64,000 nucleotides of DNA from Liolophura sinensis (Eukaryota > Mollusca > Polyplacophora > Chitonida > Chitonidae). Within the stretch, counting starts at the first letter, position 1; each line of letters begins with the position of its first letter. The notes beneath the pieces were generated by a model. The model ran no database searches, was not told the DNA's origin, and worked only from the letters and a program-made list of their open reading frames with translations. The stretch spans positions 29,579,501 through 29,643,500 of the forward strand of contig NC_088303.1 in assembly GCF_032854445.1 (NCBI RefSeq), written 5' to 3'. Positions 13,301-26,577 of the stretch are shown piece after piece. The translations under genes and the position numbers were made by a program.

Positions 13301-16300
13301 AGTTCTTACCCTTTTAGATTAGATGAAGTCAGATTATATCTGTAGTGTAAGGTGAAGCCCTGGCAGTGGTGAAGTGACCCATTAAAATCCTGTTTAAATT
13401 AAATTATTGAACTACGAAGCTGAAGATGTACATAGACGCGTGCCTTTGTACGTGGACGTACTGTGTACAGCTAAACACAGTCACTTCAATGTACATGTAT
13501 TTGTGTGTATGTTAAGCTCTAGTTGTTCAAAGCTATGTCAAGAGTTTACTTCAGTATTAATAACTTTAGCTGGACTAATGTCAGTGTGCTACATGTATAT
13601 AAATGTACATATGCTGTATTAATGGTAGGGTTTTTAAGCCTAATTTTGAATTTTAGTACACTTTAGGGCAACATACCCCCATATCCAGCAGCAACCTTTT
13701 ATTAAGTATTGACTGTGATACATGTGCTAAGCTATAATTGTTTACTTGCTGTTCAATCAGTATTTCATGCAGGGTCGATTCCTCACCTCGCTGTCTCTCT
13801 CTCTCTCTGTCTCTCTCTCTCTTGACTGTGGTAGTGTGTGATTATCCTATCACTCAACATATTGCACCTGGCCTTAGTAGGCAAGTACAGCAGATAAAGG
13901 TTTGGAATAATGTAAAATACATGTACAGCATATGATCTTTAACTACGCTGTTTTCCATGCATGTATTTAACCTAATTCTGCAACATTTTCAACAACCAGT
14001 GCAACCAGTACTTTGAAACATTCTGAGAGAACTATGGGGTGTAATATAAGAGAAATAATCTGCCCAGTTTAATGAAGTTTGCATCTCTGGTGACGAACAA
14101 ATGAAATGCCATTTTCATACTATCTGTATGCATAAATTTCACTGATGAAAGTGCTTTTCATGTCGAAAAGGTTGAAGATTTACAGTGTATATGTACATCT
14201 AACATGTGCATTTTGTGTCCTCTGCCTGGACATGTGATATTCCTGCACTTGTACACATGCTCTGCATTCTTAGAATACGTAGATAATAAAACCCAGAGCA
14301 AATATTTTTATGGATGACAGCCTGTCTTCATGTTACCTGTAACTTGATGAAGGTGTTGCGACTACATGTATGCCACAGTTCGTGTGACAACAAAACACCA
14401 GAGATTTGATAACCTGGTTTCAGAAATGGACGAAATGATCAGCAAGATAATTTTCAGATTTTATTACACATACAGTACATGTAGTTTTGGTTGAAAGTTC
14501 AAACCCCAAGATTGAGAGATTGTAGGCAGCTTAGTTAGGGTATTTCAGTTTGATTGAGCTTGACAGCTTGAAACTGAGAATATCATTTTGTCAAATCAGA
14601 ATAATCAACTTGTTTAGTCCCTAGCCTGCTTGTAGTTAAGTGTAACTCAGAGTTTGTTATAAAATGAGTGATACTTCCACATTATGGGTAAACTCTTTTT
14701 TTGATTAAGATTGACAGTGTTTCTCTAAAGTTTTAATAAGGTTGGACAAGGGCAGGTATCAGACCACAGTGTGTACAATCATTAATTCTATAAGCAGTGT
14801 TGACAATATTAATGTGCAATAAATGACCTGAAATTACGTGCATGATGAAGTTCCCCATTTTACCTGTTTCTGAGAGTTCTATCGATCTGAGAAAGTTTTT
14901 GTCAGGTTTGTTTGAAAGAAACATGTAGGATGATTTCCTGCTCTTAGTTCAGCACCACAAGGAATATTTTATGGTATTTATTTGTCTTTGAAAGTGCACT
15001 TTTGGGGTGAAATTTTAGGCCATTTACCGCATTGCAGGTTTTCTAATGTACCTGTAGGTGTAGTGGCCTTTTTCACATTCATGTACTACATGTACATGTA
15101 TGTTGTACCTAGAAATAGAAGAGATGGCCACCTGCTAGGTCCACAAAACGGGCACTTATAGTGAGTAAACTTATCTCTCTACCCGTTCTAACAGTTCTCT
15201 CCGAACGTTTCAAAATATTGGTTGCAGAGGTGGTTGAAAAGGTGTCTATTTAATGCCACTAGTAGAATTCACTAAGTTATAGATTACTACAGTAGGCTTT
15301 ATGAAGATGGCAACAAAAGATGTCAGGTTTGAAGCCTTTTCACTTCACTTTATGAATAAGAGTGGTGAAATATTTGTATTGTTGCGATTAGATGTAGCAA
15401 CTATATACTAAACACCAGGAGTAGAACTCGCTCCCGTAGATAAATGCGGCACGTTTTATGAAAACAGCAGTAGGATGTTAAGTTTGTACATATAACTGAT
15501 ACATTAACGTATGTAAGTTGAAGGTTGACTAGGTGCATGAATACAACACTGTAAAACAAACTTATAGTTACATGTACATCATTATGAATAAATTTATCTC
15601 TAAGGCCATCATTGTTAGAGATATCTCAAACGACCCTCTAAAGAAAGGACCCTTTCTTGTTGGGGGGTGGGGGGTTAGCTTTTGAGAACATTACTTTCAA
15701 TGTTAATACCTTTAAATTCCAATCTTCTTCATTATCCAGAATAAAATAATAATCTCTACCGAACTATGCTACTACATGTATTTCTGATTGGGTTATCCCC
15801 AACAAAGAATATTTTGTTGATTTATTTATTTGATTGGTGTTATACACTGTACTCAAGAATATTACACTTATATGACGGCAACCAGCATTATGGCAGAAGG
15901 AAACCAGGCAGAGCCCAGGGTAATCCCACAACCATCAGCAGGTTGCTGCCAGACCTTCCCACATACGAAGAATATTTTAAGGATGGCCCTAGTTTTATCC
16001 CTCATGACATGTCACAATGTTACATTTGTGTACATGTATTTATATATGAATAGCCGAAAGTGTAAATTTGATATGGGTATTTTTGTTGCCATTAAAGGTC
16101 ATATATTTTAAGTGCGGCCACAGGTAGTAATGCTTCCGATTTCAATTACAATGCATTAGCTGCCCTGATGCATTATTGATATGTATGCCTACTTGGTCAA
16201 AGTACATGTAGCAGATGTCTAAGCTAGACTTTCGGTATAATATGTTTGTATGCCTTGTCCAGAGTTGTCGGGAAATTACCTATAACTTTTCACTCCATTT

Positions 16301-19300
16301 ACAGGTAGTCATGTGTTATTGTTTTTTTTTTTTACTGTAGCACAACTCATCAAAAGTTTTCTTTCTATTGCTTGGGTACAAAGCGTCATAAACTTGTGAC
16401 CTTTATGGTAAAGCTTATGAGAGTACTACTAATTTGTAAACTAATATGCAAACCTGTAAGAATACTAGTACTTGTATGAATGGTATAAAATTTCCAGCTA
16501 ATTGTATTAAATAGACTTTGTGATCACTTCTCAGGTCAGTGGCTTTTTAGACATCTAGAGATTTGAGATCATGTATGTATGGCTCATTTATTACTGCTAG
16601 CAGCCACTTACCATAACCATCTGTCTATACTGGAATATACACATCCATGTAGGCCAGGCTGTGATAGTGACCATTTTATTTTGATTACCGGTACTGCTAA
16701 TAATAAGAAAATAGTAGTTATTATTAAATTTTACTAAATATAAATTACATATTATATTTGACATGTCATTAATAATTAATACTCATTAATTAATGATATA
16801 TTTATTAGGGATAGCTAACTGAGTGTCCAAAAAATGCCCAACTTGGTTTTTGAGGAAGTTCATCTCGGTTTTGCAAAAGTAATGTTGCATTTTTGGTTAA
16901 TTTTAGATCACATTCAGTAGGTGTGTCGGTGGAGCTGAACCGAAAGTTCACTGGTTTCTGAAGCCGAGTTTTCTCCACACACAAAATTGACTGTCCTGTT
17001 ATCTGTGAAACATTTTTGAGACAGCATTTGCAAAAGCAGCTGTTGTTATACATTGATTACATGTTCGCATAATTCTGACATCAATCTAAGTTTGTGCACC
17101 TGTGTACTCAGGTATTTGTTTGCATAGACCTTATTTTGCCATGGCTAAGCTGTTGACAAACTGTCGTTGGCAGCATGGATCTGGAGTTTTTGTCAATCTA
17201 TTCTCATGGTGAAATTGAGGAACCATGCAGAAAGGCCTGTTTTTTCCTTTCTCTCTTGTATATTGTATGCATTCTCTGATTCCAGTTTATTCTTGTACAG
17301 TTGTTTTGCGCAGATCCGGTTTGATTCTCGTTTGAGTCAGTGCTCAGCTGCATTGTTATTCTGCTCATGCATGTCTGTTGACACACTGTTGGGACTGTTG
17401 TAATTCTGCCGTTACAGCAAGATGTACATATATTTATACATACACTGTATATATATGTAACATCACTGCATCAGCATGTAGCCCTGGCTGGCCAATATAG
17501 CCCTGAGGTTCATGAACAAACAAAGCATAAGTAAAGAAGTCTATTACATTGGCAACCGTCTGTGTGTAAGTATTGCATAATGAGTTTGGGAGTCGCTGAT
17601 CTGCCATGTCCTAGTTTATGTGGTATTTTAGCTTCTGCGTTATTCAGCCTGTGGCAAGTCGTGTATATATACAATGTATATATATATTCCCTAGTCTGTG
17701 TAGACATAGCGCCTGACCTACCTCTACACACAGTGTGTGTACATGTACAGTATTTAGTTGACAGTGACGCCATGTAAAAAGCACACAGGCTAGTAGCTAC
17801 TCCCTGGAGCTTTTAGAGAAATGAAATCAATTACAGGTAAGAGATCTGTCCTGTGAGAAGGCGTGTTACCTGTGTGGCTACTTAGCTCTTGGCCAACTCA
17901 TAGTCCGCATCCTTATCCAGAAGAATTAAGTTTATTTTTGCAGCATGATGCTTGTCTCTATTTTAAGACCCAGACAGGGCCCTTAGGGACAGCTAGGTTT
18001 TACATGGAGCTGGTGGTTGTGGGGTGACATTCCACCTGAGTTCATCTGAATCGTACACACCCGTTTACCTGTGGATTATCTACTAGTGCACTGGGAATCC
18101 TGTTAATATCACGGACGTGAACTCTACGATTTTGTCAAGACTATGAGGGACTGTTGTGGAATTATTCTGGTTGGTGCTCACATCAATGTTTGGAGCTCTT
18201 TTCTTAGCTGTTTTTATTGTGACACGTGTTTTTGTTGTGTTTTCACGCCAGCCATTCTGTCAGCTTGATGTAAAAGTGTACCTGGGGTGCAGTGCAACCT
18301 AAAATAATGTAGGTACCTGTAACGTTGAAGTCAGCTGAAAGGCTGTCACTGTGGCACGCCCATTGAAATAGGAAACTGCTGAGCTGTTATTCTCTTTGTT
18401 GTAGTTTTAAGTCGCTCTAGTAGGAATTAGAGACTGAGAAATTGGTCATGAGCTTGAACCTCTTCACTGCATTATGGGCTAGGATCAAATCCTGTCTTAC
18501 CTCAGTGTTCATCATGAATTCATATCACTGTAGCTCTTTATTTTATGGTCACCATGATGGCCACCCACTTTATAAGCACATTGTATTACACAGGTTAGTG
18601 GTAGCACTAGATGTTAGTGGGCACCATTAGGCTGTCATTCTCAGCTTCTCTAAATCACAAAGGTGAAGGTTTACTGTTGTAAATAATGTACTCAGGACTC
18701 AGTTTTATGGCCAAAATTGTGATGATATTATATATATATATATATGTGTGTATGTGTGTGTCTGATATATACAACTCAAAAGCTGTATCCTTGTCAGCAG
18801 AATTATATAGTGGAGCAGGATGCCATTGACGTAATCAGAAAACAAATATAATGCTCTTGAGTTGAAATGATCTCACCTACATGTACATATGGCTTACATG
18901 TGCACATAGCTTACATGTGCACATAGCTTACATGTGCACATAGCTTACATGTACCTGTACCTGAGATAGTGTATGCATGTGTACCAGGCTGATTATATAA
19001 GAGTTGGGCGGTTAGGTCTAGCATGTACAGTATACGTGCACTTTAAGAACTTTAAAGGTGTCATAAAACATCTCGATCTAAAGCCCTACCTGTATGGGAA
19101 ATTTTAATGATATACAGACAGCCTGTAGTAGGAGGTATTACGTAATTTTAATTTCATCTTTAACAATGCTTATTATGTCACAGCGAGTAAACTATATATG
19201 TACAGTATATGTCAGATGAAAAACCCCATCCTCTAACATGTTGTTAATCATGCAACAGCAAAGGGCAACATGTTGACAGGGGAAAGCCTGTCGGTACCTC

Positions 19301-22300
19301 ATTACCTCTGCATATGTGAGGAGTAGGTTGAATCACTTTTTGCCTTTTCTCTTACAGAGACCACAGACGTCACATGCAGCGTATGGAATCCTTGTTTAAC
19401 GATTTCCCATTCCAACGACGACACCGAGGCATGATGGGGATCACAGACGGCAGAGAACACCACCAGCAGTTACAGCACCGAAACAACCAGCTACAGCCAT
19501 TTGGCATGTTCGATAGCATGTTTGGCAACATGTTCAAAAACATGCGGAACATGATGGCAGATGTTCAGAGAGGATTTGTAAGTATAGAACTTGTGCTCAG
19601 AATTGTTTTAGTTGATCCAGAAAAACGTATATCTAAAACACACGGTTGCCAATTTGTTTATTTGTTTGATTGGAGCTGTATGCTGTACTCAAGAATACTT
19701 TACTTAAGTGATGGCAGCCAGCATTATGATGAGAGGAAACTGAGCAAAGCTCATAGGAGATCCACGACTATCCACAGGTTGCTGGAAGACCTTCCCATGT
19801 AAGGCAGCCAGCATTATGTAACTGTTGAGAGGAAACCGAGCAAAGCTCGTAGGAGATCCACGTCCATCCACAGGTTGCTGGAAGACCTTCCCATGTAAGA
19901 TCAGAGACAGGGTAATTGTACTGTACTGGTACACTTGCCACGAGGCTCGGAAGGCCCCGGCATAGTTCACAAAGGAGAACTGACACCTGTAAATGCATAA
20001 GGGTATATAGAAAACAGTGCTTAGCATGCGAATACTCTGAATGGCTACACCAAAGAGTCCAAATTGGGATACTTTGTCTTAACATAAAACTTGCCAGATG
20101 TTCCCATTTTCAATACAAAGTGTTCAAAAATTGGCATTCAAATAAAATATAAACTCAAAACTTTGTGAAATCCATCCTTGGGAAGTATAGAAAAGCTTTG
20201 TTTAGATTGTGTTTGATTCTGTGAGAAGCCAGAATGACTCCTAGTCCCATGTCAGTTGAGTGGTGTGAGGATGCGGGAGTCTATTACTGATAGTTACACG
20301 TGACAGTCTAATAGACATGTTTGACTGCTGTCAGCAGGGACTTTCTTGTGATCCTGGACATAAAAACTATTATTCATTTCTCCTGTGTGACCCAGTAACC
20401 TTTTAAACCTGCCTTGCTGTGTGAACATGCACAAATCATGTACATTACAGGTACACGTGTCTGATTTACTTTATGAAAAGGAAAAAGCTGTATTACCTGA
20501 AATCAGAGAAATGTCAGATTTTAGAATCAGCTTCATTATGTACAGTTAGACTAATTGTACAAGTACATTTTGACAATCTCACGGGGAGAATCATACATGA
20601 GTACTTGGACTTCCTAGACACAAACGTGTACATGCTGTATGTGTATTTACATGCATGTGTGTGTTTCGTAAGGTAAACTTAATTTTATCAACATAAACCG
20701 GGCAATTCATTTTGTCTTTGACATGTTACAAGATCATTTCAAGATATAGACTTGTATATTTGTAGGATAATGATGAACAGGTGGATAGTGTCACAGAAAT
20801 AGGGCGATCACACTTGTCACATTCACACTTGTGGCAAAAATAGCCATGGCAATTTGGCTCTGTATGTGCCCCACATAAACTTTGTCAAAGCTACTGTAAT
20901 TCTGGCTTTTATTTCCGGCGACTGGCAATTTGCCTACATCTGGCTTCATGTACGTGTACATTGGACGAATGTGGACATCTTAAGGCAATGAGGCGTGTAA
21001 TTGCCCATGTACTGCATATGCAAATTATAGTCTATATAGACACATATATGTTCGTACTTAGAATCTTGACACAGATATGTATGTCTAAATAGGTTATGGT
21101 TAACAGTAATACATTCAAGAAGAATGGCCCTGACACCCAAAATGTAAGACTAAATTTAAAACATTTTCTCAAGCTGTAAATTGGCATTGAAATTGATGGT
21201 CTAAATTTACCTTGTGTTAGCCAAGTGTGTCCAGAAGCATTTGAATATGACAATAGAACATACACAATTGATGTTAAGACATTTTATAATTAGATTCCAT
21301 TGTTTGAAACAATTTTGATAAAATCTTTGTGAACCTTGTAATCCCCTAACTAAGGGAGTTAGATGTACATTCAAGGCTGATTTGCTCAAGTTTTTTTTTA
21401 GCTCCCCCGGTCTACTTTTAGTTCTTCATTATTGCATGTAAATTGTCACATTTGATTTTTGTTAACTCTGCTTTATTTTATCTAGTGTTTAATTTTGTTG
21501 TGCCTAAGAATTAACATTTCACTTGATCACATACACTTGTTTCACTTTATATTTGTGCAAACTTCCAGACATTCACGCCACACTTATTATTTATACATGT
21601 TATACGTACACAAATGGATTTTGGATAACAGATGATTTGATACAAATTGCCCGGAGACCTATGTTTAAATTAGGATTTCACACATCTGAACAGGAATGGG
21701 GCATGATATCAAAATGTATGACCACCCTCAGGGCCATGTCTTTAGCATTATAGTTCCGGAAAATGTTTGGACTCCCAAACTGATGGACACCCAAATTACA
21801 TGTGATTAAGTATTAAAACTAACAAGTAAAGCAAATGAAAATATGACTGTTTGCCAATAAAAAAGTTTAAGTTTCATGACTTTATAGCTCCGAAAGCGTC
21901 AGACTTAGTAACATTTTATAAAATTTCTTTATGCATAGTAACTATGTCACCTTTAAGGTTTGAGATAACGGCCTTCAATTTTTTTTTTTCTAGATATGAC
22001 CCTGACTACAAAGATGAACAAGTATGTAGTAATCCAAATTTCTTAAAGAAGATTAGGGTCCATTTACCAGAGCTACATGTAGAAATTGGTAGATACCTGC
22101 AGTGTACTGTGTTTGTAAATACATGTGTTAATGAAAAATGTTCATCCTAGCCGGTGCATTCATGTTTACATATATTTAAATTAAATAAAATGCCCCATGT
22201 TAAACCATGTCACACACTAAGCATGTTTTGATATACTTTATTTCGAGTTAATATGTAAAAATGCACTTCCAGAAGCAAATAAAGGCCTTAAAATGATACT

Positions 22301-25300
22301 TTTGATGCCAACACTTCAGTTTTTCTGATAAGAGAAGTTCAGAAAAAGCTCTATAATGGCAATATAAGGTGGATAAGGCTGTCAGAATCACACTAAAAAT
22401 GCTTAACTTAACTACATGTGGGTTAAATGCAGTAATTAGCAGTTGTGTGAAAAATAATGAAATAACATGTAATTTGAACCAAATTTACCTGTATTTGTTC
22501 TGGGTGTATACATGTAGGCATGAACAGCTCTGAAAACAGGTTGTCAGGGAAAGGGCCCTGGGCTGTAATCAGGCTGGCAGCTTATTAATAGATGAGACAT
22601 GAGAATATCACGGGTTTTCATGGCAGTATTGTGCTCCAATGTTTTCATAGCCAGTCTTTACAAGAACGCAGTATAAATATACATGTACTTTTAGTTTGAG
22701 TATAAATACAAGGTATAATACTGTCCACTAATACGACAAGATGCTCGTAGAAAAAAAATCCTGGAATATATTTTGTAGTCTCCCACGTGGAGAATATGTA
22801 GTGTATATTTGTGGACTAAAATGTTTGCTTGTTTTAACAATACGTCATATCTACAGCTGTGGATAAAAATTACATGTGCAGCATAATCTTAACTGGGGTG
22901 GGAGTTTTACATGTATAAATATAATGCTGGATGTGTATTTTTTTTTTAATTACATTTATCAGCATTTGAATGGAAAACAGTACATGTACATGTAAGTGCA
23001 GAATATGATTGAACATGAATGTTGAGATGATTTAGAACCATCTAGATGAGCAACAGAATTGCTTGAAAATGTCACCTACCCTAACTCTTCTAAAATTTGG
23101 GACAGATATTAGTAGTGTTGGAAGTAGAGTATTACATTTCTTTTTTCTTTTTTTTAATAGCTTTTTGGAGAAAAGTAAAACTATGAGTATGTTTTTCATT
23201 AGATGGTCTAACCATGTGAGAAAAACTCATTATTCCTGCTAGAATTACATATATATTAGCTAAAATGATCAGACCAGGTGTCTGAAATTTTAGAAGAAAT
23301 AGCGTAAGTAGAGGTTTTCATGAACCGGTTTTTGACAAAAGTTTACCAAGAAGAATGATTACTTGAGTTAAATGTCTATATCGTTATATAATGTCTTCAG
23401 TATACATGTATGTACATGTATAAATACATAAATGTGGACATATGTAATGTATGATGCTACATGTGCTTAGCTCCACAAAAACATGTATGGACAGGCACGC
23501 ATAGCTGTATCTCTCTGAAAACTTGCTTATACGTACATGTATACACAGAGGTCACACCCAGCCATTGACACAATATCAAAGTCTCCAGTACTTTATGCAC
23601 ATGTAGCTGTCACATTGTATTTGTTTACTGGGGCCAAGGATGAAATTATCAGTAAAAAGAAAGCAATTAAGTTCTGAGGGTTTGGTGAGCTACACATATG
23701 CGGAAACACCTCTGTCACACTGGAGCATTAAGAGTTTGTATTTAGCATTACAGACTACATGTATATCACCCATGAAGGGCATGAAATCAGCTGTGAAATT
23801 TAGTTTTAAGCTCCATTTTTTTTCACATCTTTAGTCTAGATTAAAAGTTTTTTCTCCTTCACAATATGTACAACATTATCAGCATATATCAAAACACATA
23901 AGATCAAAACACATACATGGATTAGACTAGCTAGCCTGCCCCTTGTTCAGCAATACATTCTTTGTATGTTGATTAAAGTAAGTACAGTTGTAACACTTCA
24001 CTTGAGCTATGCTTTTCTCTGTGTGATAGGCAGAACCCCTCATTTAACAGGAAATAAAGACAACTTATTTGTTAACCAAATTTTCATAAAACTTTTTTTG
24101 ATATTGGATGTTATATGGGTGGCCATATGCTTCTTATAAAAGCTGTTATATTTTTGAAGGCGTACATAATTTGAGTTGTCACAGAATATCATGAAACTGA
24201 AGTGAAGGTCATATTATTGCACAGGAAGAAGAAAATATTTTCCATGGGGTGAAACAGGTGTGAAGACATCTAGGCTGTTTTGCAGTCTTCAGTGTATATT
24301 CAGTGTATTACTTGTAGCCCATGTAAATTATGGGTTGCTCTGTATGGCCATATACAGGTGTGTCATGCACATGTCAAACATGCATCAGTATGCTTGAACC
24401 CAGAGGAACACACAATGTAACAGTTTTAAACACTTTTTTTTTTACTTTTAATTTGTTTTCCTGTTTTATGTTTGGGTACAGGTGGATGTACAAAATAATC
24501 CAGACAGTCACTGTTATACCCAGTCCTCGTTTGTGTCCTACTCCCAGAGTGGGAATGGCGCACCCAAAGTGTACCAGGCCTCCACCTCAACCAGGAACCA
24601 ACCAGGAGGGGTAAGGAATAGCTACATGTCTTCATGTAACATGACATGAAAGTTTGGTTTCCCCACCCACCCATAAACCTGGCCACAGTCTTGTAAATGT
24701 TCCTGGGTACAGTCTAGGACTTACTTTTATTAATTGATCATTCTTTATTAATTATGCAGCCAGCATTATGGTGGGTGATCATTGTTTAATGTGATACTCA
24801 ATATTTTTGTCACACATACAGTGGTGATCACTTTTATTTGTAAGAGTGCTCAGGATACATGTGTAAACCACTGACATTTGGGGAAAATGTTGACAAACTT
24901 TACCATATGTGACAGTGTACAGCTTGTAACATTAATGGAGTAATTAACCGAAGTTCAGTGTTAAACTTTCCAAATTTTAATCGCTTAACAGCACTGTGAA
25001 TTTTGGAATTCCTTGAGGGTATGAACATGTAAGTAGTGATTAAATGTGTGGAAGGATATGATATTTTGTTATGTAATAATAGAGTAGCATTTGCAAGAAC
25101 AGGATTGTTTGAGTGAGATCATCTCTCTTTAATTTATTTGGAACATGACCCTATGTCTACAGTCTACAATTGAAATTTTAAAATTTTAATACAAAACTGT
25201 TGTGTTTGGATTTACAGATTAAAGAAACCCACAGAACTTTGCGGGATTCGGAAAGTGGGGTGGAAAAGATGTCCATTGGTCGACATATACAAGACCGGGC

Positions 25301-26577
25301 TTATGTGATGGAAAGGTCCCGGAACAGGAAAACAGGGGAGGAGGAGCAGAATCAGAACTTTGTCAACATGGATGAAGGTAAGCCACGTTCTTGTCCACTA
25401 CCACACACAAAAACTAAGAACATTTTTTGGGTGTAGACTGACAAAATTATACTTTTTCTAAAGCTCTGAAATTGACCAGCCCAACCAGTATAGTTTTGTC
25501 CCCAATGTCAAATAAAATAAGGTTCAAAAATCGCACCGACAGGTGCTCTTTTTACATGCCAAAAGGTTGAGGAATTTGGGTATAAAGGGCAAGATGAGCC
25601 CCAGTACCCATGGGATCTGATGTGATTTATGTTATGCTGACAGACTGTCTCTATATCTCATCTGTAGGTGAAGCTCAGAGTTTTGACCAAGAGTGGAGAG
25701 AGAAAACGTCACATGTGAGCCGAGGGTCCAGAGGAGTGGATCACCGTTCTCGCCGGTCACAGATTCCCATCCGCACTCAGAGGAGCCATGGTTCAGCCGG
25801 CCGCCTGGCTCTTCCTTCACCAGTCTTAGCGGTGAGGACACAGCAAAGAAATAATTTATTTCATCTAAAATTTGGCCTGCCAAAGAACAGTTTCACAAGC
25901 ACTTACATGACTTAAAATAATAGTTCTGATGTCAAGACTTCAATTAACCAAACTTTAATTAATCAAATTTTACATAAAAAAACCTAAGGTTGCCCTACAA
26001 GGTGGATTTAGCAGAATCAAACAAAATGTGTCGTCTGAAAAAAACTAAACTTCAGGTGAAATGCAGTAACTAAGTTCAGATTTAAAATTCTTAGTCAACA
26101 AGAACATGTATCCATGGTATTTTGTACTCGATCTGTTGAGATATTTTGTGTAAGTGCATGATGGTTCTAAATGTGAGCTGGAGGAGACCAGTGTCACTTC
26201 AATAGCTGAAGTGGCATTCCCTTTACACATGTAAATATAACGAGGTAAATAATATAAATTAATGAATTAACGGATCCAGCTGATTCACTAGCTTAGGTGG
26301 TACTAACAGCTAGAATGTACGTGTACCACACAGTTGTAAACACATCTAGAGTAAATGAATCTAAAGAATAAAGAAGCCCTCAGAATCCTGTGTTACCTTA
26401 GGCTGTACAGGATGTTAATTGATGTTCTCTTGATTTATCCAGGAAAACACAGAGGGTTTAAGAAGGGACACAAGGCGACATATGGACCCAAAGCGGATTG
26501 TCGGAGCCACAGAGTCTAGGCGCATTGAGCGGCGACGGAATCTTCACACACCCCGCAGTCACAGGGACAGGGACTAA
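5793..26577 (+). CDS. MLF: Myeloid leukemia factor (MLF1/MLF2 family), six coding exons
   Basis: The joined exons 5793-5842, 19358-19577, 24482-24610, 25218-25377, 25668-25831 and 26443-26577 total 858 bases, a 285-residue protein plus stop, with all phases compatible. MLF proteins are small adaptors that move between nucleus and cytoplasm and have been linked to transcription control, protein stability and cell-cycle exit. Family marks are the acidic N-terminal MEEDPFF, a Met-rich MFDSMFGNMFKNMRNMM segment, the central SYSQSGNGAPKVYQAST block, and the core KETHRTLRDSESGVEKMSIG with HIQDRAYVMERSRNRKTGEE, closing with FDQEWRE. The C-terminus is Arg/Ser-rich and basic, as in relatives but not conserved in sequence. 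The 14-3-3 motif known from vertebrate MLF1 (RSxSxP) is not seen at the matching place. The start is the first Met of exon 1 and matches the family's short N-terminus. Confidence 0.95.
7270..7325. repeat. (AT)n microsatellite in MLF intron 1
   Basis: About 40 bases of alternating TA, then ATGTATGTGTGTATATAT. Confidence 0.95.
8490..8880. repeat. Minisatellite, ~42-bp unit, about 9 copies
   Basis: Units read GTAACTGATAGATTTCTGTG followed by GTGACAGCAGTGGGCTTGTA with scattered substitutions. The end copies are more diverged, the usual pattern of array ageing. It lies in MLF intron 1. Confidence 0.85.
10380..12110. repeat. Diverged long direct repeats (~160-190 bp), about 6 copies
   Basis: Each copy starts near TTTTGACCATTGTAAGGTTT, runs through a GGACxTGCTCATGATGT part and TTGTGAAATGACAAGGTACA, and ends near TATACAAATTTCTGGAAGG. 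Starts fall near 10410, 10955, 11160, 11325, 11670 and 11960. Copies at 10955 and 11160 are the most alike. The outer ones are strongly diverged. Confidence 0.7.
13794..13822. repeat. (CT)n tract
   Basis: TCTCTCTCTCTCTGTCTCTC-type run on the + strand inside MLF intron 1. Confidence 0.9.
15818..15972 (-). mobile_element. SINE copy, family A, with an adjacent tail fragment
   Basis: TTTATTTGATTGGTGTTATA, then ACTCAAGAATATTACACTTA, CCAGCATTATGG and CAGACCTTCCCACATACGA give the family A order read from the tail. A second tail-like piece (TTTCTGATTGGGTTATCCCC) lies just upstream at 15780. The head is lost. Confidence 0.8.
18726..18760. repeat. Short (AT)n/(TG)n tract
   Basis: TATATATATATATATATGTG followed by TGTATGTGTGTGT in MLF intron 1. 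Confidence 0.9.
18895..18955. repeat. 17-bp tandem repeat, about 4 copies
   Basis: The unit CATGTGCACATAGCTTA repeats almost exactly. Each copy holds the near-palindrome CATGTGCACAT. Confidence 0.9.
19358..19577 (+). CDS. MLF: MLF coding exon 2
   Basis: Residues 17-90. The acceptor is TCTCTTACAG and the donor TTT|GTAAGT. It begins DHRRHMQRMESLFNDFPF, is His/Gln-rich in the middle, and ends with the Met-rich GMFDSMFGNMFKNMRNMM and VQRGF, like the corresponding exon of animal MLF genes. Confidence 0.93.
19655..19905 (-). mobile_element. SINE copy, family A, with internal ~97-bp duplication
   Basis: The tail (TTTGTTTGATTGGAGCTGTA) and body are family A. The segment from GCAGCCAGCATTATG to CTTCCCATGTAA occurs twice in tandem (about 19706-19801 and 19803-19898), nearly identical, so the duplication looks recent. 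It lies about 80 bases downstream of MLF exon 2. Confidence 0.85.
22255..22445. repeat. Dispersed repeat shared with 33240-33400
   Basis: GGCCTTAAAATGATACTTTTGATGCC and ACTTCAGTTTTTCT recur at 33255-33300 in the same order and direction, followed by similar AT-rich sequence. The family is unknown and there is no coding capacity. Confidence 0.55.
24482..24610 (+). CDS. MLF: MLF coding exon 3
   Basis: Residues 91-133, in phase 0 at both ends. The acceptor is GGGTACAG and the donor GGG|GTAAGG. It encodes SYSQSGNGAPKVYQASTSTR and NQPGG, matching the conserved centre of the family. Confidence 0.95.
25218..25377 (+). CDS. MLF: MLF coding exon 4
   Basis: Residues 134-187, the best conserved part of the family: IKETHRTLRDSESGVEKMSI, then GRHIQDRAYVMERSRNRKTG and QNFVNMDE. 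The acceptor is ATTTACAG and the donor GAAG|GTAAG (phase 1). Confidence 0.97.
25668..25831 (+). CDS. MLF: MLF coding exon 5
   Basis: Residues 187-241. It opens with GEAQSFDQEWRE, the conserved end of the family core, then runs into a Ser/Arg-rich basic region. The acceptor is CATCTGTAG and the donor GCG|GTGAGG. Confidence 0.93.
26443..26577 (+). CDS. MLF: MLF coding exon 6 (last, with stop)
   Basis: Residues 242-285 and TAA. The acceptor is GATTTATCCAG. The content is strongly Arg-rich (LRRDTRRHMDPKR, RRIERRRN), a plausible nuclear localisation segment. It ends SHRDRD. Confidence 0.9.
   Translation, partial: ENTEGLRRDTRRHMDPKRIVGATESRRIERRRNLHTPRSHRDRD

Larger units (their letters stand above)
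5843..19357 (+). other. MLF intron 1 (13.5 kb)
   Basis: Bounded by GTAAGT and CTCTTACAG. It holds (AT)n tracts, a ~42-bp minisatellite (8490-8880), a diverged long repeat series (10380-12110), a CT tract (13794-13822), a SINE (15818-15972) and a 17-bp array (18895-18955). No nested gene was recognised on either strand. Confidence 0.85.

Noticed and set aside
16675-16805. AT-rich palindromic region as an origin or regulatory element
   Set aside because: Short ATTAATTAAT palindromes are expected at this base composition, and no other support was seen.
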